A stretch of DNA of 64,000 nt from an uncultured Acidimicrobiales bacterium. GTDB lineage: Bacteria > Actinomycetota > Acidimicrobiia > Acidimicrobiales > Aldehydirespiratoraceae. Shown here piece by piece: positions 43,693 through 51,948 of this stretch. The stretch covers positions 2,948,277 to 3,012,276 of the forward strand of contig CATQHS010000001.1 of the NCBI GenBank assembly GCA_958296055.1, written 5' to 3'. Position numbers and translations under genes: made by a program. Position 1 is the stretch's first letter. Every line of letters starts with the position of its first letter. Under the pieces are notes generated by a model. The model did no database searches, was not told the DNA's origin, and was given only the letters and a program-made list of their open reading frames with translations.

Positions 43693-45630
43693 GTGACCGG
43701 CCTTACGCTGGCCGGCGAGTTCCCGGCCGTCGGCGCCGACGATTGGACGGCGCTGGTCGAGCGGGTGCTCGGGGGCCGGTCCTTCGAAGAGGTGCTGGTC
43801 GGGGCCACCTCAGACGGCATTGAGATCGAGCCCCTTTACGTCGGCTCGGACCGGGACGCAGACGAAGCAACGGCCCGGCTCGTCCGGGGCCTGAGCCTGC
43901 GCAACCCGAGCACCGAGGGCGCCGGGCCCGCCCTCGAAACGCAGGCGGCCGGAGGCTGGGACGTCCGCCAGCACTGCGACGGGACCGACCCGGCCGAGGT
44001 CCGGGACCGGCTGCTCGCCGATCTCGGCGGCGGGGCCGCTTCGGTCGAGATCGGACCCGGCCCGGCCGCCGCCGACCTCGGCCCGATCCTCGAAGGGGTG
44101 AGGATCGACCAGACTCCCGTCGGGCTCGCCCCCCACGCCGAGCCCGCCCGGGCCGAGGCTCTGGCCGAGCTGGCCGGTCGGTCAGGCCCGGCGGCGGCGC
44201 CCGGCTGCTCCCTCGGGTTCGACCCGGTGGGGGAGTGGGCCCGCTCGGGCCGCCCGGTGGACCCGGCCCAGGCCGCCCGGCTGGTGGAGAGGCTCAAGGG
44301 CCGGGGGCAGCTCCGCCCGGGAATGCGGGCGGTGGCGGTGGATGCGGCCCGGCCGGCCGCGGCCGGGGCCACCGAGGTCCAGGTGTTGGCCTGGGCGACC
44401 GCGGCCGGGGTCGCCTACCTGCGGGCGCTGACCCAGGCCGGATCGAGCGTGGAGGAGGCGGCCGGGCTGATCGGGTTCCGCCTGCCCGCCGCCGCCGACC
44501 AGTTCGCGACCATGGCCATGCTGCGAGCGGCCCGGGTGATGTGGGGCCGGGTGGTGGCCGCCTCCGGCGGATCGGGGCCGGCCGCGGCCCAGTACCAGCA
44601 CGCGGTGACCGACGAGGCCATGTACAGCCGCCGCGACCCGGGGGTGAACCTGCTGCGGGGCGCCGCCGCCGCGCTGGCCGCCGGGACGGGCGGCGCCGAC
44701 GCCGTGACCGTGCTGCCCCTTGACTATGCCGCCGCCGGAATACCGGGCGGGCTGGGGGCTCGGCTGGCCCGCAACACCCAGTTGCTGCTGCTGGAAGAGG
44801 CCCAGCTCGGCCAGACCTTCGACCCGGCCGGAGGGTCGTTTTACGTCGAGTCGCTCACCCGCGAGCTGGCCGAGCGGGGCTGGCGGGCGTTCCAGGCCGT
44901 CGAGGCGGCCGGGGGCATCATGGCCGTGCTGGCCGACGGGACCATGGCCGAGGCCATCGAATCGAGCTGGAACAACCGGCTGGCCGCGCTGGGAACCCGG
45001 TGCCAGGCGGTGACCGGGGTCAGCGACTTCCCCCTGCTGGAGGAGCCCCCGCCGGATAGCCGCCCCGGCGGGTTGTCGGACCGCCGCCCCGACGGTTTTT
45101 CTGAGCATCCGTTGTCGTATGGCGACAATCCTTGCTCAGAAAACCAGCAGAGCCCGGGCGGCGGGCTGCCGGTGCGGCGACCGGCCCAGCCCTTTGAGGA
45201 TCTGCGCGACGCCGCCGACCGCCACCTGGCCCGGACCGGGCGGCGGCCGACCGTGGCGGTGGTGGCGCTAGGCCCCGAGGCCGCCCACGGGCCCCGGACC
45301 GCCTGGGTCCGCAACCTGCTGGCCGCCGGGGGAGTGGCCGCCGTCGGCGGGCGCGGCGACGGAGCCGCTTCGCCCGTCGAGGCCGCGGCCGCCTTCGGAG
45401 CCGGCCCCGACCGGACCGCGGTGATCACCGGGTCCGACGAGGCCTACTCCCAGCGGGCGGCGGCCACGGCCCGGGCCCTGGCCGGGGCCGGAGCGACCCT
45501 GGTGGCGCTGGCCGCCGACCCCGAAGAGGGCTGGGACGACGCGCGGGCCGCGGGCGTGGACGAGTTCTGGCACGACGGGATGGACGTGCTGGGGGTGCTG
45601 GGCCGCCTGCACGCCGCGCTCCTAGGCTGA
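43693..45630 (+). CDS. mutA: methylmalonyl-CoA mutase small subunit MutA
   Basis: Non-catalytic chain of the B12-dependent mutase, 645 aa. The TIM-barrel region includes EVQVLAWATAAGVAYLRALT, AADQFATMAMLRAARVMWGR, RRDPGVNLLRGAAAALAAG and DPAGGSFYVESLTRELAERG. The C-terminal flavodoxin-like domain lacks DxHxxG, as expected for the small chain. Between the domains a palindromic element is inserted in frame (GFSEHPLSYGDNPCSEN). No large subunit (mutB) is in the window. GTG 43693 is preferred; TTG 43675 overlapping the upstream stop is possible. Confidence 0.9.
   Translation: MTGLTLAGEFPAVGADDWTALVERVLGGRSFEEVLVGATSDGIEIEPLYVGSDRDADEATARLVRGLSLRNPSTEGAGPALETQAAGGWDVRQHCDGTDPAEVRDRLLADLGGGAASVEIGPGPAAADLGPILEGVRIDQTPVGLAPHAEPARAEALAELAGRSGPAAAPGCSLGFDPVGEWARSGRPVDPAQAARLVERLKGRGQLRPGMRAVAVDAARPAAAGATEVQVLAWATAAGVAYLRALTQAGSSVEEAAGLIGFRLPAAADQFATMAMLRAARVMWGRVVAASGGSGPAAAQYQHAVTDEAMYSRRDPGVNLLRGAAAALAAGTGGADAVTVLPLDYAAAGIPGGLGARLARNTQLLLLEEAQLGQTFDPAGGSFYVESLTRELAERGWRAFQAVEAAGGIMAVLADGTMAEAIESSWNNRLAALGTRCQAVTGVSDFPLLEEPPPDSRPGGLSDRRPDGFSEHPLSYGDNPCSENQQSPGGGLPVRRPAQPFEDLRDAADRHLARTGRRPTVAVVALGPEAAHGPRTAWVRNLLAAGGVAAVGGRGDGAASPVEAAAAFGAGPDRTAVITGSDEAYSQRAAATARALAGAGATLVALAADPEEGWDDARAAGVDEFWHDGMDVLGVLGRLHAALLG
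45095..45144. repeat. palindromic element, copy 2 (in frame inside mutA)
   Basis: A 50-bp copy of the element found at 42.8 kb: arms GTTTTTCTGAGCA / TGCTCAGAAAAC and core GTTGTCG-TATGG-CGACAAT. It keeps the mutA frame open and falls in the linker between the barrel and the C-terminal domain. Similarity to copy 1 continues a few bases beyond the right arm. Confidence 0.85.
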
Positions 45631-45636
45631 GGCTGA

Positions 45637-46884
45637 ATGCGGTTCGGGATCTTCTACGAGCACCAGTTGCCCCGGCCCTGGGCCCCCGACTCCGAGGAGA
45701 GGCTCTTCGCCGAGGCCCTCGAGCAGGTGGAGATCGCCGATCAGGTCGGCATCGACGTGGCCTGGGCGGTCGAGCACCACTTCCTGGAGGAGTACTCGCA
45801 CTGCTCGGCTCCCGAGGTTTTCCTGTCGGCCTGCGCGGCCCGCACCCAGCGGATCCGCCTCGGCCACGGCATCCGCCAGACCCCCCCGAAGTACAACCAC
45901 CCGGCCCGCACCGCCGAGACGGTCGCCACCCTCGACGTGATCTCCCGGGGCCGGGTGGAGTTGGGCATCGGCGAGGGCGCCACCCGGCTGGAGTTGGGCG
46001 GCTTCGGCATCCCGGCCAAGCAGAAGCGGGCCATGAGCCTGGAGGCGGGGGAGCAGGTCGCCAACATGATGGCCCTCACCCCCTATCCGGGCTTCGAGGG
46101 CGAGCACTTCTCCATGCCGTGCCGCAACGTCATCCCCAAGCCGGTGCAGAAACCCCACCCGCCCTTGTGGATCGCCTGCACCAACCGCTCGACCATCGAG
46201 CTGGCCGCCCGGCGGGGCCTGGGCGCCCTGGCCTTCGCCTTCGTCGATCCCGACGAGGCCCGGCACTGGGTGGAGATCTACTACAAGCTCATCAAGAGCG
46301 ACGAGTGCGTGCCGCTGGGCCACACCGTCAACGCCAACGTGGCGGTGGTGACCGGCTTCTCGCTCCACCACGACCGGGTCGAGGCCATCCGCCGCGGCTA
46401 TGACGGGTTCCACTTCTTCGCCTACGCCCTGCGCCAGTTGGTGGTGAGCGACACCGTCCCCGGCCACACCACCTTGTGGGACCGGTACACGGCCCAGCGG
46501 GGCTCGGGCCTAGACGACGCCATCGCCGCGGCCCGGGCCGCGGGCGACGACTACTCCGACACCATCGGCACTCCCGCCGATGCGGTCCGCTGGCTCCGGG
46601 AGGCGGAGAGCACCGGCGTGGACCACGTGATCTTCCTCCAGCAGGGCGGCAACAACCGCCACTCCGACATATGCCACAGCCTCCGGCTGTTCGGTGATGA
46701 GGTGCTGCCGGAGCTGGCCGCGGGCCGGGCCGAGCGGGAGGCGGCCAAGGCGGCCGACCTGGCCCCCTACGTGGAGGCCGCCCTGGAGCGCAAGTCGTGG
46801 ATGGCGCCGCTGACCCCCGCCGAGGTGCCGGTGGTGAAGGCCTCGGTCCAGCAGGCCGCGGTGCCGGCCAGCCCCATCACCTGA
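45637..46884 (+). CDS. LLM class oxidoreductase (D)
   Basis: 415 aa luciferase-like enzyme: MRFGIFYEHQLPRPW, VAWAVEHHFLEEYSHCSAPEV, IRLGHGIRQTPPKYNHPART, ISRGRVELGIGEGATRLELG. It is related to oxidoreductase C. It starts 6 bases after mutA. Its last codons (SPIT-stop) lie in a 68-bp sequence that recurs 4 kb downstream at the end of the homocysteine methyltransferase gene. Confidence 0.9.
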   Translation: MRFGIFYEHQLPRPWAPDSEERLFAEALEQVEIADQVGIDVAWAVEHHFLEEYSHCSAPEVFLSACAARTQRIRLGHGIRQTPPKYNHPARTAETVATLDVISRGRVELGIGEGATRLELGGFGIPAKQKRAMSLEAGEQVANMMALTPYPGFEGEHFSMPCRNVIPKPVQKPHPPLWIACTNRSTIELAARRGLGALAFAFVDPDEARHWVEIYYKLIKSDECVPLGHTVNANVAVVTGFSLHHDRVEAIRRGYDGFHFFAYALRQLVVSDTVPGHTTLWDRYTAQRGSGLDDAIAAARAAGDDYSDTIGTPADAVRWLREAESTGVDHVIFLQQGGNNRHSDICHSLRLFGDEVLPELAAGRAEREAAKAADLAPYVEAALERKSWMAPLTPAEVPVVKASVQQAAVPASPIT

Positions 46885-46930
46885 GCCTGGCCTCGTTCCC
46901 CAAGGCGGCGGCCATGGCCGCGATATGCTC
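46863..46930. repeat. left 68-bp direct repeat of the lipoprotein island
   Basis: Identical at 66 of 68 positions to 50924-50991. It contains the end of LLM gene D and, on the other strand, a remnant of the last ~15 codons of the homocysteine methyltransferase (IAAMAAALGNEA...). Confidence 0.9.
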
Positions 46931-47029
46931 AGTTACCTCCTTCCCAAAAATCGACTCCGAATATATGATCACGTGCCCGCCGGTTCCCAGGTTCCTGCTG
47001 AAACGCCCTTCGACATGGCCCGGGGTCTT

Positions 47030-48091
47030 CTACCAGCTTCGTTTTGTTAGGCTTACAAGGTTACCGCCCCACCAAAAGTTGACTAGATATGTGTGATGTC
47101 CGCTGGCCAGGTTCTCGTAGATGCAATCTAGATTACCGCTCGTATTTGACGCGCATAGTAGGTAATCTCCTGGCGGTAGTGCCGTCTCGGCCGACCCGTC
47201 TGGGCCGGTGGTGATCACATGAGCCCAATCGTGTGCTAAGTTTTCAGAACTAACCTGTAATCTATGCTCTTCCAACTCGTTGGCTCCGTTGTCGGAGATG
47301 GCTGCCCACCAGGCGTTGACATGGGCCGCACCGACGACGATTATGTCCGTATTATCGGATGGATGGGATGGTTCGATGTCGTCGTTGTAGGTAGCTTCGA
47401 ATGTGATGGTTGCCGGTGTCCCTGCCAATCTCGTGTCGTCTAGGAACCGCTGGTATCGATCGCTGGCCCCCACTTCTATGACGGCATGACCGTGAGTGAA
47501 ATAAATGTATACGGTAATATGGTTATTTGACTGTAGAGAGAGATAACCTAGAGAAAGATGATGGCTGCATCCGGCTATCAGATCATTGATTGGCGATATG
47601 GCGCACAACGAATGATCATCTGTCTCTGGGTCATAGGCGAAGCGCAGCTCGGCGGTTCCGTTCGGGCCGGTGGTGATGAACTGTGCTGGAGCGGAGGCGA
47701 GCCTTTCAGCGGTGGACTGCACTCGCACTCCTGGGGGGATGAAACGGCGGATGCCCAGTTCGTCTCCCCCCACAGCCGTCCACCAATCTTCCAATAAATC
47801 CAAGGACACCGAAGAATTCCGGGATGTGTCTTGTATGACGGCGATGCGGATATCGGGCAGCATGGCGCAGGGCTTGTCGTCGTCGCTGTCGACGTCGCCG
47901 TAGGCTACGAACCTGACGGTCACCGTGTCGTCGCCGGGCCCGGCCGTTTCGTCCAGCGCGGTGACATCGCACACCGCGGCCGGTGAGACAACCGCTGGAC
48001 CGGTCGAGTCGCAGGCGTAGAATATGCTCGCAGCGGCGACGAGCAGCCCGCACAGGAGCCAGAATAGGATTTTATACGTGCGGGTTTCCAT
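47030..48091 (-). CDS. secreted lipoprotein of unknown function, paralogue A
   Basis: Unrecognised family, 353 aa. N-terminal signal METRTYKILFWLLCGLLVAA with a possible lipobox SIFYAC. The mature part has VRFVAYGDVDSDDDKPCAML, a tryptophan-rich segment (LEDWWTAVGGDELG) and two beta-sandwich-like repeats resembling prealbumin-type domains (ITTGPNGTAELRF; ITTGPDGSAETALPPGDYLLC). Cysteines occur in spaced pairs, suggesting disulfides. It ends one residue later than its paralogues (KRSW). Lower GC than the flanks. Function unknown. Confidence 0.8.
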   Translation of the reverse strand: METRTYKILFWLLCGLLVAAASIFYACDSTGPAVVSPAAVCDVTALDETAGPGDDTVTVRFVAYGDVDSDDDKPCAMLPDIRIAVIQDTSRNSSVSLDLLEDWWTAVGGDELGIRRFIPPGVRVQSTAERLASAPAQFITTGPNGTAELRFAYDPETDDHSLCAISPINDLIAGCSHHLSLGYLSLQSNNHITVYIYFTHGHAVIEVGASDRYQRFLDDTRLAGTPATITFEATYNDDIEPSHPSDNTDIIVVGAAHVNAWWAAISDNGANELEEHRLQVSSENLAHDWAHVITTGPDGSAETALPPGDYLLCASNTSGNLDCIYENLASGHHTYLVNFWWGGNLVSLTKRSW

Positions 48092-48134
48092 GAGATTGCT
48101 TTCGTTGAAGGCGATGTTCGACGTCGGTTTTCTA

Positions 48135-49316
48135 TCAGCTTCGTTTTGTTATGCTTACAAGGTTACCGCCCAACCAAAAGTTAACTAGATATGTGTGATG
48201 TCCGCTGGCCAGGTTCTCGTAGATGCAATCTAGATTGCCGCGCCAAGTGGCTGAGCATATTAGGTAATCTCCTGGCGGTAGTGCCGTCTCGGCCGACCCG
48301 TCTGGGCCGGTGGTGATCACATGGGCCCAATCGTGTGCTAAGTTTTCAGAAGTAACTTGTAGTCTATTCGCTTCCAGTTCGTTAATTGGGCCGTTGTAGA
48401 TAGCTGTCCACCAGGCGTTGACGTGGGCGGCACCGACGACGATTATGTCCGTATTATCGGATGGATAGGATGGTTCGATGTCGTCGTTGTCGGTAGCTTC
48501 GAATGTGATGGTTGCCGGTGTCCCTGTCGATCCTGTGTCGTCTAGGAACCGCTGGTATCGATCGCTGGCCCCCACTTCTATGATGGCGTGACCATGAGTG
48601 AAATAAATATATACTGTAATATGACTAATATGATCACTTGGAAACCCTCTCAGAGATAGATTGTGTTTGCATCCGGCTATCAGATCATCGATTGGTGATA
48701 TGGCGCACAACGAATGATCATCTGTCTCCGGGTCATAGTCGAAGCGCAGTTCGGCGGTTCCGTCCGGGCCGGTGGTGATGAACTGCGCTGGAGCGGAGGC
48801 GAGCCTTTCAGCGGTGGACGGCACTCGCACCCCTGGGGGGATGAAACGGCGGATGCCTAGTTCGTCTCCCCCCACAGCCGTCCACCAATCTTCCAATAAA
48901 TCCAAGGACACCGAAGAATTCTGGGATGTGTCTTGTATGACGGCGATGCGCACATCGGGCAGCATGGCGCAGGGCACGTCGTCGTCGCTGTCGACATCGC
49001 CATAGGCAACGATACTCACCGATGTATGGCTATCATCAGGCCAAGGACCAGCCCTGGTCGCCTCACTCAGCGGCGCGACATCGCACACCGCCGACGGTGA
49101 CACAACCGGCGCAGCCGGCGAGGCGGGCAAGACCCGCGAAGTCACAGGCGCAACCGGCGTAATAGACGGCGCCACCGGCGAAATAGATGACGGCGCAGCC
49201 AGCGTAACCGCGGAAGCGTCTTGTGGGACGGGCGCGTCTCGGCTGGCGCAGGCCCCGCTGGCCACCGCGGCCATCAGTCCGCATAAGAGCGTCCGGGTCG
49301 TCGTTGTCTTGTTCAC
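48135..49316 (-). CDS. secreted lipoprotein of unknown function, paralogue B
   Basis: 393 aa. The last two thirds are nearly identical to paralogues A and C, but the N-terminus differs: signal RTLLCGLMAAVASGAC with lipobox, then an Ala/Pro/Ser/Val-rich linker of about 60 residues. The GTG start overlaps (GTGA) the stop of a small FN3-like fragment upstream, so its 5' end looks recombined. Same domain layout and probable cell-surface location as its paralogues. Confidence 0.8.
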   Translation of the reverse strand: MNKTTTTRTLLCGLMAAVASGACASRDAPVPQDASAVTLAAPSSISPVAPSITPVAPVTSRVLPASPAAPVVSPSAVCDVAPLSEATRAGPWPDDSHTSVSIVAYGDVDSDDDVPCAMLPDVRIAVIQDTSQNSSVSLDLLEDWWTAVGGDELGIRRFIPPGVRVPSTAERLASAPAQFITTGPDGTAELRFDYDPETDDHSLCAISPIDDLIAGCKHNLSLRGFPSDHISHITVYIYFTHGHAIIEVGASDRYQRFLDDTGSTGTPATITFEATDNDDIEPSYPSDNTDIIVVGAAHVNAWWTAIYNGPINELEANRLQVTSENLAHDWAHVITTGPDGSAETALPPGDYLICSATWRGNLDCIYENLASGHHTYLVNFWLGGNLVSITKRS

Positions 49317-49504
49317 GGGCCGGCGGGTGCGGTGGGGGTGGCTGCGGTTTGGCTGGGTTGGCTGGTGCCGGTTGGGTTGAGGGCTCGGATTTGTACTTGG
49401 TTGCGGAGGTTGTTGGTGATGACGGGCATGGTGTGGCTGGTGGTGGCGGGGGTGCTGTTGTAGATGTGGTGCCAGCAGCGCCAGTCGGTTGTGTAGGTTT
49501 CCAT
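49313..49504 (-). pseudogene. fragment of a fibronectin type III domain, fused to a METxT start
   Basis: 63-residue frame beginning METYTTDWRCWHHIYNS and ending VQIRALNPTGTSQPSQTAAT, the typical last strands of an FN3 domain. The first codons resemble the start of paralogues A and C (METRTYK), suggesting a recombination joint. Its stop overlaps the paralogue B start. It is too short to be a complete domain. Confidence 0.55.
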
Positions 49505-49548
49505 GAGATTGCTTTCGTTTGAAGGCGATGTTCGACGTCGGTCTTCTA

Positions 49549-50598
49549 TCAGCTTCGTTTTGTTATGCTTACAAAGTTACCGCCCAACCAAAAGTTAACT
49601 AGATATGTGTGATGTCCGCTGGCCAGATTCTCGTAGATGCAATCTAGAATACCGCCCTGATTTGGCGCGCATAATAGGTAATCTCCTGGCGGCAGTGCTG
49701 TCTCGGCCGACCCGTCCGAGCCGGTGGTTATCACATGAGCCCAATCGTGTGCTAAGTCTTCAGAACCAACCTGTAATTTATTCGCTTCCAGTTCATTGGC
49801 TCCGTTGTCGGAGATGGCTGCCCACCAGGCATTGATGTGGGCGGCACCGACGACGATTATGTCCGTATTATCGGATGGATGGGATGGTTCGATGTCGTCG
49901 TTGTAGGTAGCTTCGAATGTGATGGTTGCCGGTGTCCCTGCCAATCTCGTGTCGTCTAGGAACCATTGGTACCGATCGCTGGCCCCCACTTCTATGGTGG
50001 CGTGACCGTGAGTGAAATAAATGTATATGGTAATATGATAATTCGGCCGTAGATGGAGATGATGATGGCTGCATCCGGCGATCAGATCATCGATTGGCGA
50101 TATGGCGCACAACGAATAATCATCTGTCTCCGGGTCATAGTCGAAGCGCAGTTCGGCGGTTCCGTCTGGGCCGGTGGTGATGAACTGTGCTGGAGCGGAT
50201 GCGAACCTTTCAGCGGTGGACGGTACCCGCACTCCCGGGGGGATGAAACGGTAGATGCCCAGTTCGCTTCCCCCCACAGCCTTCCACCAGTTCAACATGT
50301 CGTCTTTTTCTTTATCTGCACTATTTGCATGCTCTTCGCTTATGACGGCGATGCGCACATCGGGCAGCATGGCGCAGGGCTTGTCGTCGTCACTGTCGAC
50401 GTCGCCGTAGGCTACGAACCTGACGGTCACCGTGTCGTCGCCGGGCCCGGCCATTTCGTCCAGCGCGGTGACATCGCACACTGCTGTCGGTGAGACAACC
50501 GCTGGACCGGTCGAGCCGCAGGCGTAGAATATGCTCGCAGCGGCGACGAGCAGCCCGCACAGGAGCCAGAATAGAATTTTATACGTGCGGGTTTCCAT
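49549..50598 (-). CDS. secreted lipoprotein of unknown function, paralogue C
   Basis: 349 aa. The N-terminus is identical to paralogue A through the signal peptide (lipobox SIFYACG) and nearly so elsewhere; one internal segment differs (VISEEHANSADKEKDDMLNWW instead of VIQDTS...LEDWW). Both share the 5' flank CATGAGAT(T/C)GCTT and the 3' end TKRS. Likely the product of recent duplication in the island. Function unknown. Confidence 0.8.
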   Translation of the reverse strand: METRTYKILFWLLCGLLVAAASIFYACGSTGPAVVSPTAVCDVTALDEMAGPGDDTVTVRFVAYGDVDSDDDKPCAMLPDVRIAVISEEHANSADKEKDDMLNWWKAVGGSELGIYRFIPPGVRVPSTAERFASAPAQFITTGPDGTAELRFDYDPETDDYSLCAISPIDDLIAGCSHHHLHLRPNYHITIYIYFTHGHATIEVGASDRYQWFLDDTRLAGTPATITFEATYNDDIEPSHPSDNTDIIVVGAAHINAWWAAISDNGANELEANKLQVGSEDLAHDWAHVITTGSDGSAETALPPGDYLLCAPNQGGILDCIYENLASGHHTYLVNFWLGGNFVSITKRS

Positions 50599-50634
50599 GA
50601 GATCGCTTGCGTTTTAAGGCGATGTCGACGCCGG

Positions 50635-50889
50635 TCACGGGCCGGTGGGGGTGGCTGCGGTTTGGCTGGGGGGTCCGGCAGTCGGGCTCGTCGCCCAGGA
50701 TGGATCGGCTTCGCCGACCCCCCACAACCCCGCCGCCAACACCAACAAAACCAGCCACCACCCCCAACGCGCCCGCGCCCCGGCCCCGCACCAGCCCCCG
50801 TCGCGGCCTGACCAGCCAACCCCCATGCCCACGGCCCCCCAACGGCATCGAGAATGTTCGAACCCGAACCTACCCCCCCGAACCCGCAC
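50635..50889 (-). pseudogene. relic of a secreted FN3 protein
   Basis: 84-residue frame with a signal-peptide-like stretch (WGWWLVLLVLAAGLWGVG) followed shortly by PPSQTAATPTGP, the same tail as the FN3 fragment 1.2 kb away. Everything between signal and tail seems deleted. No other gene is visible in the ~330 bases between paralogue C and the methyltransferase. Confidence 0.4.
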
Positions 50890-50923
50890 CAGTCAAAAAA
50901 ACCAAAGTGAGCTGGCCGACACG

Positions 50924-50991
50924 GCCGGCCAGCCCCATCACCTGAGCCCGGCCTCGTTCCCCAAGGCGGCGGCCATGGCCGCGATGTGCTC
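50924..50991. repeat. right 68-bp direct repeat of the lipoprotein island
   Basis: Partner of 46863-46930 (66/68 identical), 4,061 bases away. This copy contains the functional 3' end and stop codon of the homocysteine methyltransferase; the extra bases beyond the stop are the copied end of LLM gene D. Confidence 0.9.
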
Positions 50992-51843
50992 GGGGGTGCT
51001 GCCGCAGCAGGCACCGATGACGACGGCCCCGGCCCGGCGAGCCCGCACCGCCCCGGCCGCCATCACCTCGGGGGCGCCGTCGTAGACGAGTCGGCCGCCG
51101 CTCCATTCGGGCACCCCGGCGTTGGGCTTGCACACCACCGGGATGCCCGCGGCCTCGGCGGCGATGGCGGCCGCCGCCGCCTCGGTGTCGGCCAGGTTGG
51201 CGCCACAGTTGGCCCCCATGGCCGCCGGGCCGAGCCGCCCCAGCCGTCGGGCCATGTCCGAGCCGGTCACCCCCATCATGGTGCGCCCGGCCGTGTCGAA
51301 GCTCATGGTGACCGCCACGGGCAGGTCGCAGGCGGCCCCGGCCCCCCGCATGGCCGCCTCTGCCTCGCCGAGATCGCTCATGGTCTCAATCCACAACAGG
51401 TCGACGCCGCCCGCGGCCAGCGCCCGGGCCTGTTCGGCGAAGGCCTCCTCACAGGCCGGGGCCGACATGGCCCCCAGGGGCTCGAGCAGCTCGCCGGTGG
51501 GCCCCATCGACCCGGCCACCACCGCGGCCCGGCCCGCCCCGTCGGCCGCGGCCCTGGCGTTGGCGGCCGCGGCTCGGTTGAGTTCGCCGACCCGGTCCTC
51601 GAGGCCGTGCAGGGCCAGGCGGAAGCGGTTCCCGCCGAAGCTGTTGGTGAGCACCAGGTCGGACCCGGCCTCGAAGTAACGGCGGTGGACGTCTTGGATG
51701 GTCTCGGGCCGGTCGAGGTTCCACCGCTCGGGGGAATCGCCGGACTCCAGGCCGGCGGCGAAGAGCTGCGTGCCCATGGCCCCGTCGGCCAGGGCGTAGC
51801 CCTGGGCGGAGATGATCTCGTCGAGTTTGCCGAGCGTCGCCAT
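50938..51843 (-). CDS. homocysteine S-methyltransferase family protein
   Basis: 301 aa zinc-dependent methyltransferase barrel related to betaine-homocysteine methyltransferase and the MetH N-terminal domain. GYALADGAMGTQLFAAGLE at the N-terminus, LTNSFGGNRFRL, MGANCGANLADTE and IGACCGSTPEHIAAMA carry the expected zinc cysteines (one in GANCG, two in GACCG). The methyl donor is unknown. Upstream, GGAGGA-like sequences occur four times in 45 bases, the last adjacent to the ATG. Divergent from the SDR. Confidence 0.9.
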   Translation of the reverse strand: MATLGKLDEIISAQGYALADGAMGTQLFAAGLESGDSPERWNLDRPETIQDVHRRYFEAGSDLVLTNSFGGNRFRLALHGLEDRVGELNRAAAANARAAADGAGRAAVVAGSMGPTGELLEPLGAMSAPACEEAFAEQARALAAGGVDLLWIETMSDLGEAEAAMRGAGAACDLPVAVTMSFDTAGRTMMGVTGSDMARRLGRLGPAAMGANCGANLADTEAAAAAIAAEAAGIPVVCKPNAGVPEWSGGRLVYDGAPEVMAAGAVRARRAGAVVIGACCGSTPEHIAAMAAALGNEAGLR

Positions 51844-51948
51844 CTTCCTCCGGGCCTCCTCCGAAGTTTTCTCCGGGTTTCCTCCGGCCGGCGGGGGCCG
51901 GTCGTACAAGATAGGGGCCTGGCCGCCAACCGATTGGAGCAAACCGCA

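Noticed and set aside
46931-47029. A transposase or integrase remnant at the left edge of the lipoprotein island
   Set aside because: No frame in this stretch or in the right spacer resembles a recombinase; only the direct repeats are visible.
50840-50880. A tRNA-like GTTCGAACC sequence
   Set aside because: No acceptor stem, anticodon arm or D arm can be built around it; no tRNA was found anywhere in the window.
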